A stretch of DNA of 64,000 bases, taken from Cryptomeria japonica (Eukaryota; Streptophyta; Pinopsida; Cupressales; Cupressaceae). Positions 60,619 to 64,000 of the stretch are shown one piece after another. Below the pieces are notes generated by a model. The model did not search any database, was not told where the DNA came from, and worked only from the letters and a program-made list of their open reading frames with translations. The translations under genes and the position numbers were made by a program. Within the stretch, counting starts at the first letter, position 1. Every line of letters begins with the position of its first letter. The stretch covers positions 20,393,501-20,457,500 of the forward strand of contig NC_081413.1 of NCBI RefSeq assembly GCF_030272615.1. Reading direction: 5' to 3'.

Positions 60619-60978
60619 TTATCCCTCATTCTCATCTATGAATTCCGTTCTAGAATCCTGTACCTCTGCATCACCCATGTCGTTGGGGTTTTTGGCCTGT
60701 ATTGGTACCCAACCCTCATCGACCATATAATCTACCCACCATTCTCCTTTTGGCTCTTTTACCACACCAAGCCATTGATTGAGGAACATGATATTCCTTC
60801 TTATATCTGGTTTTTGTTGTAGAAAGGATTTATGATCCTTGATCATGAGGATGGGTCTCTTAAAGTCTATTTTGAGTCATTCACCCTTATCTATAGCCTC
60901 AAAGACCCTAACGTAGTCTTCCGGGTAGGGGATAAGGATTTTTTCATCTACACAGTATTTCCCCCATATTTGGCATAC
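60619..60978 (-). pseudogene. Unidentified coding exon with one stop
   Basis: After a TTTTAG acceptor at 60979-60980 the minus strand reads VCQIWGKYCVDEKILIPYP, then EDYVRVFEAIDKGE, a TGA at 60877-60879, and on in the same frame: KIDFKRPILMIKDHKSFLQQ, NIMFLNQWLGVVKEPKGEWW, VDYMVDEGWVPIQAKN. It ends in a stop at 60619. The balanced composition and 120-codon frame with a single stop suggest a real protein in the past. I do not recognise the family. Confidence 0.4.
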
Positions 60979-61563
60979 CTAAAATTTTAATTTTAAATCG
61001 ATCTCAATGTTGAATGAAGATCCAATAGGTGTTTTTGCATAAACAATGAACACGCAATCCAAGGTCCTTACCAGTTAGAATTTGAAAAATGAAAGAATTT
61101 TGAAAATTACCACAAATTGAGGGAAATCAGTTGACAATCAGGATCTAAGCATCATTTTATATCACATGGCCAACTTTCACTTAAACCCAGTTCATACTTT
61201 GTCATATTTTAAACTTTCAAGTTTTGGTGTTTGTTCCCACAAAATGATTAAAATATCTCATCCTAGGATTTTTCATGAGGTGTAAATAATTGGGTGGACA
61301 TATTTCCCTACCATTGACATGTTTTTCAAATTTAAGGACCTAACTCCCTACCGTTTGAAATTTATGTCATTTTTCTCCAGCCAAAGCAATGAATTTAAAA
61401 TATTTAAATTATTTCTCAAATAATAATTTAATATTTTAAATTATTTTAATATGAGTGGTCATTTGCGATAAAAAGTTTTCTAAAACCATTGATTTCATTC
61501 CTCTTATATTCCTCTTCGTTATCAATGGTTTCCGAGGTCAAAATCATAGCCTTTGAAGCAGAA
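60979..61563. other. AT-rich intergenic sequence
   Basis: No gene was found. It separates the unidentified exon from the hairpin repeats. Confidence 0.45.
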
Positions 61564-61731
61564 GATTAGAAATGCTCAATTTTTGAGCATTCTTAACCTC
61601 ATTTCTTAACCTTTTTCCATATAGGTTAGAAATGCTCAATTTTTGAGCATTTCTAACCTCATTTCTTAACCTTGCAGGCCCCACTTTGTCAAGAAGGTTA
61701 GAAATGCTCATTTTTTGAGCATTCTTAACCT
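61564..61731. repeat. Three hairpin repeats, GGTTAGAAATGCTCA arms
   Basis: Units at 61564-61599, 61623-61659 and 61695-61731 each read (A)GGTTAGAAATGCTCA, a T-rich loop of 5-6 bases, then TGAGCATTTCTAACCT or TGAGCATTCTTAACCT. The middle unit is a perfect inverted repeat with arms of about 16 bp; the other two carry one or two changes. CTCATTTCTTAACC links units 1 and 2 and follows unit 2. Confidence 0.92.
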
Positions 61732-61794
61732 CTTATAGATTTTATCAAAAAGAAAGAATAAAAAAAGGACAAAAAAAGAAGAAGCTTCAAGTAC

Positions 61795-63500
61795 TAGGTT
61801 ATGAATGTTCACCAAATGTATTGAAGAGAGGAAATGGTTTTATCAGAGGTTGAAGTTGCAGTTTCCAAGAATGACATATATGTTGATCGTGGAACTTACA
61901 CGGCTGGTGAATAGCTTGATAGAATGCCTTAAAGAAACGTGGTTTCACTAACTATAAACTATGCTTGAAACACATGTGAAATTAGAAGCTTATACATGCC
62001 AAGTAAACTATCTGATAGAATGTGTAAAACTACATATAATAACCTTAACATTGTAGTCTTCTTGCCCACAAGCCAATGTGGAAGCTATTAAAATTTATCA
62101 AGGTATTTAGTAAAGCACAAAGGATAACGTAGTTTTGCCAGTCATGCAGCTACATTGGTAGACTTATATATGCATCATGGAGCATAATCACGACAAGGGA
62201 ATTGTTTGACAGAATGCTTCAAAAAGAATGTAGCCTTATGGAATGTAATTGGCAGGTTTTCAACCAAATTTCATAAACCTTTACAAGCATCCTTTCATTT
62301 CGTATCAAATGGGAGGAAACAGTCATGCAAATGGTGGTTAAAATTTATGCAATAATGGGAGTTTAGACATGACACTGCACTGCCTTTGCCCAATAATCAA
62401 AGTCAAGCCTTTGAATTTACCATGACTTTCAACAAATCACAGAAGGATGGAGGAATTATGACAAATGTTATAGTTGCATTTGTTTTGGTAAACATGCATG
62501 CATCATAGAGCATAGATAGCTCATGAAATGTTTGGCTAAATGCCTTAAAGAAATATGGTCTCAAGAAATGCGATGATTGCAGGATACACACAAAATGGAT
62601 TTCCTGAAAACATTTTTGAATCTTCCAAGATAATGCAATTGGAAGGTGTAAAGCCGCATTTTAGAACCTTAGCATTGTGTTCTCTCTGCTTGCAAACCCA
62701 TGTCGAAGCTTTCAAACCTGTCATGAACATTTAGCAGAGCATAAACAATAAAGGAATTTTGCTAGATGTTGAAGTTGCAACGGCTCTGGTAGACAATACT
62801 CTTGCCATGTTTGCAAACTGCAAATCATGAGACAAAGACGATGCTATGAACTGTCTATAGAAATGTAGAATATGAATGCATAGACAACATACCTAATTTG
62901 TTTGACATAAAACCTAGGTAGAATGTGGAACATGGAAAATGCATGTGAATGTTATGTTTGACAGAATGCTTTAGTGACATCTCATGGTGTGCAATGACTG
63001 CAAGGGAAGTGAAACATTTGACAAAGTTCCTTAGATCAATGTCATCTCATGCCATGCGATGATTGTAAGATTCGCACATTCAAAACTTAGAGAAAATTCA
63101 ATTGTTGGGTAGAAAGCCAAATTATTTTTCAGCATCCTTCTCTGCTTGTGTCAAAATGGGAGCTTTGAAATAGAGCATGAACATTGTGTTTGACAGAATC
63201 CTTGAAAGAGATGTAATCTCACAGAATGCAATGTTTACGAGATTCACAACAAAAACTTTAGAAAATATCTAGCAAATACAAAACAGCAGATGTAAATTCA
63301 ATTTGATGAAAAGGGTTTATAATATTTCAAGAGATGAAAATATAGTCAAGGCATGTAAACCATTGGATAGAATAACTCAAAGAAATTATGGTCCCGTGGT
63401 CTCACGGTGCAGATTTGAAAAGGTGCTTGAAAGTTTTCAAAGAAGGCGTTGAAGTTATTGTGCAAAATATCAAAGGATTAAAAGATGAATGCATTGAACG
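61795..63500 (+). pseudogene. PPR (pentatricopeptide repeat) protein pseudogene
   Basis: Typical PLS-class PPR text is visible in pieces. 61915: LDRMP-stop-RNVVS. 62199: ELFDRM. 62524-62735: EMFG-stop-MP-stop-RNMVS, then RNAMIAGYTQNGFPENIFES and KIMQLEGVKPHFRTLALCSL. 62755-62830: GILLDVEVATALVDNTLAMF. Further DRM and SWNAM-like pieces lie near 62945, 63050, 63190 and 63360. Each is the usual order: V-F-D-x-M-P-x-R-x-V-V-S-W-N-A-M-I-A-G-Y, then x-x-M-x-x-x-G-x-x-P-N. Intact members bind organellar RNA. Stops and shifts occur in nearly every repeat, so this is long dead. The ends are approximate, and no E or DYW domain was recognised. Confidence 0.82.
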
Positions 63501-64000
63501 TTTGGATAGAGCAGTGGAAAGTTGAAAAATCTTCAAAAGGTCTAGCATGGGAATATTCTTCCATCATAAATGCATGGTGTAGTAATTCATCAAGAGAGCC
63601 TTATATTCATGTACACAAAGTGTTGTATACTCATGGAATCTCACAATGTTACCTTGGTTAAATATCGAAGATCTCAACAAATTTCTTGTAATTGCTTATA
63701 TATTAGAATGAAGGTTTAATGGAAAAGTGGGATGCTCTGGAAGGGGATTCATTAAAGAAACACTACTTTCTAGATTGTGAAGAACATCAAATTTGTTCCA
63801 AATAAGACTTAAGACTTCCAATGATGGCAAACACCAACTCGTGAGGATTTGAATAAATTCAAGTGATAACAATCACGTGAAGATACTTAATAGATGTAGA
63901 GGTGGTTGGAGAGCATCTCCTCAAAGACAGGTTATTGGTGGACAAATATTTCTTTGTATCAATGATCATTTTATCAATGCATGGGGGTATTGCAACAATC
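63501..64000. other. Sequence after the PPR pseudogene
   Basis: It might include more of the decayed PPR gene, but I see no repeat motif that I can support. No other feature was found. Confidence 0.35.

Overview
The window is AT-rich nuclear DNA of a land plant. The TAT-lineage Ty3/gypsy element with two RNase H domains, a plant mobile domain gene, a PPR-type remnant, a plant carboxylesterase remnant and several old nested LTR, copia and LINE fragments all point to a seed plant. Very low gene density and decayed, nested LTR elements suggest a gymnosperm, probably a conifer; that last step is inference. I find no intact cellular gene, no rRNA, no tRNA and no CRISPR array. Everything readable is a mobile element, a repeat or a pseudogene.

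Layout. 0-2.6 kb: an LTR-like repeat (copy A). 2.6-4.9 kb: a satellite-like array of about 357-bp units. 6.1-8.1 kb: a decayed multi-exon minus-strand gene of unknown family. 8.5-12.3 kb: a GA microsatellite and a tandem duplication of about 1.8 kb carrying two copies of a copia gag remnant. 12,526-28,731: a complete minus-strand TAT element with two 767-bp LTRs, a 5-bp TTTAT target duplication, PBS, PPT and a single-frame gag-pol holding eight stop codons. Between pol and the 3' LTR lies an oppositely oriented plant mobile domain gene that appears to have its own TATA box and intron.

29.6-49.2 kb: an inverted segmental duplication. Its left arm carries a pseudogene of a large repetitive coiled-coil protein (32.3-35.5 kb, minus). 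Its right arm (47.5-49.2 kb, plus) keeps only a short piece of that gene. Between the arms are an LTR copy B with a gypsy gag-protease remnant (38.2-42.1 kb, minus), a LINE 3' fragment inserted in that gag (42.1-43.3 kb, plus) and a carboxylesterase pseudogene (44.0-45.1 kb, minus).

49.2-54.0 kb: further minus-oriented LTRs. 54.5-57.2 kb: the 3' part of a second TAT-like element (plus) with an antisense decayed ORF, PPT and LTR. 57.2-59.6 kb: a copia gag-pol remnant split by a 1,135-bp solo LTR with a GGAAA target duplication. 60.6-61.0 kb: an unidentified coding exon. 61.56-61.73 kb: three hairpin repeats. 61.8-63.5 kb: a PPR-protein pseudogene.

The parts that belong together are those of the 16.2-kb TAT element: gag-pol on the minus strand and the captured mobile-domain gene on the plus strand. 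Short 20-bp-period repeats at the two ends of its internal region are mutually complementary in the element RNA.
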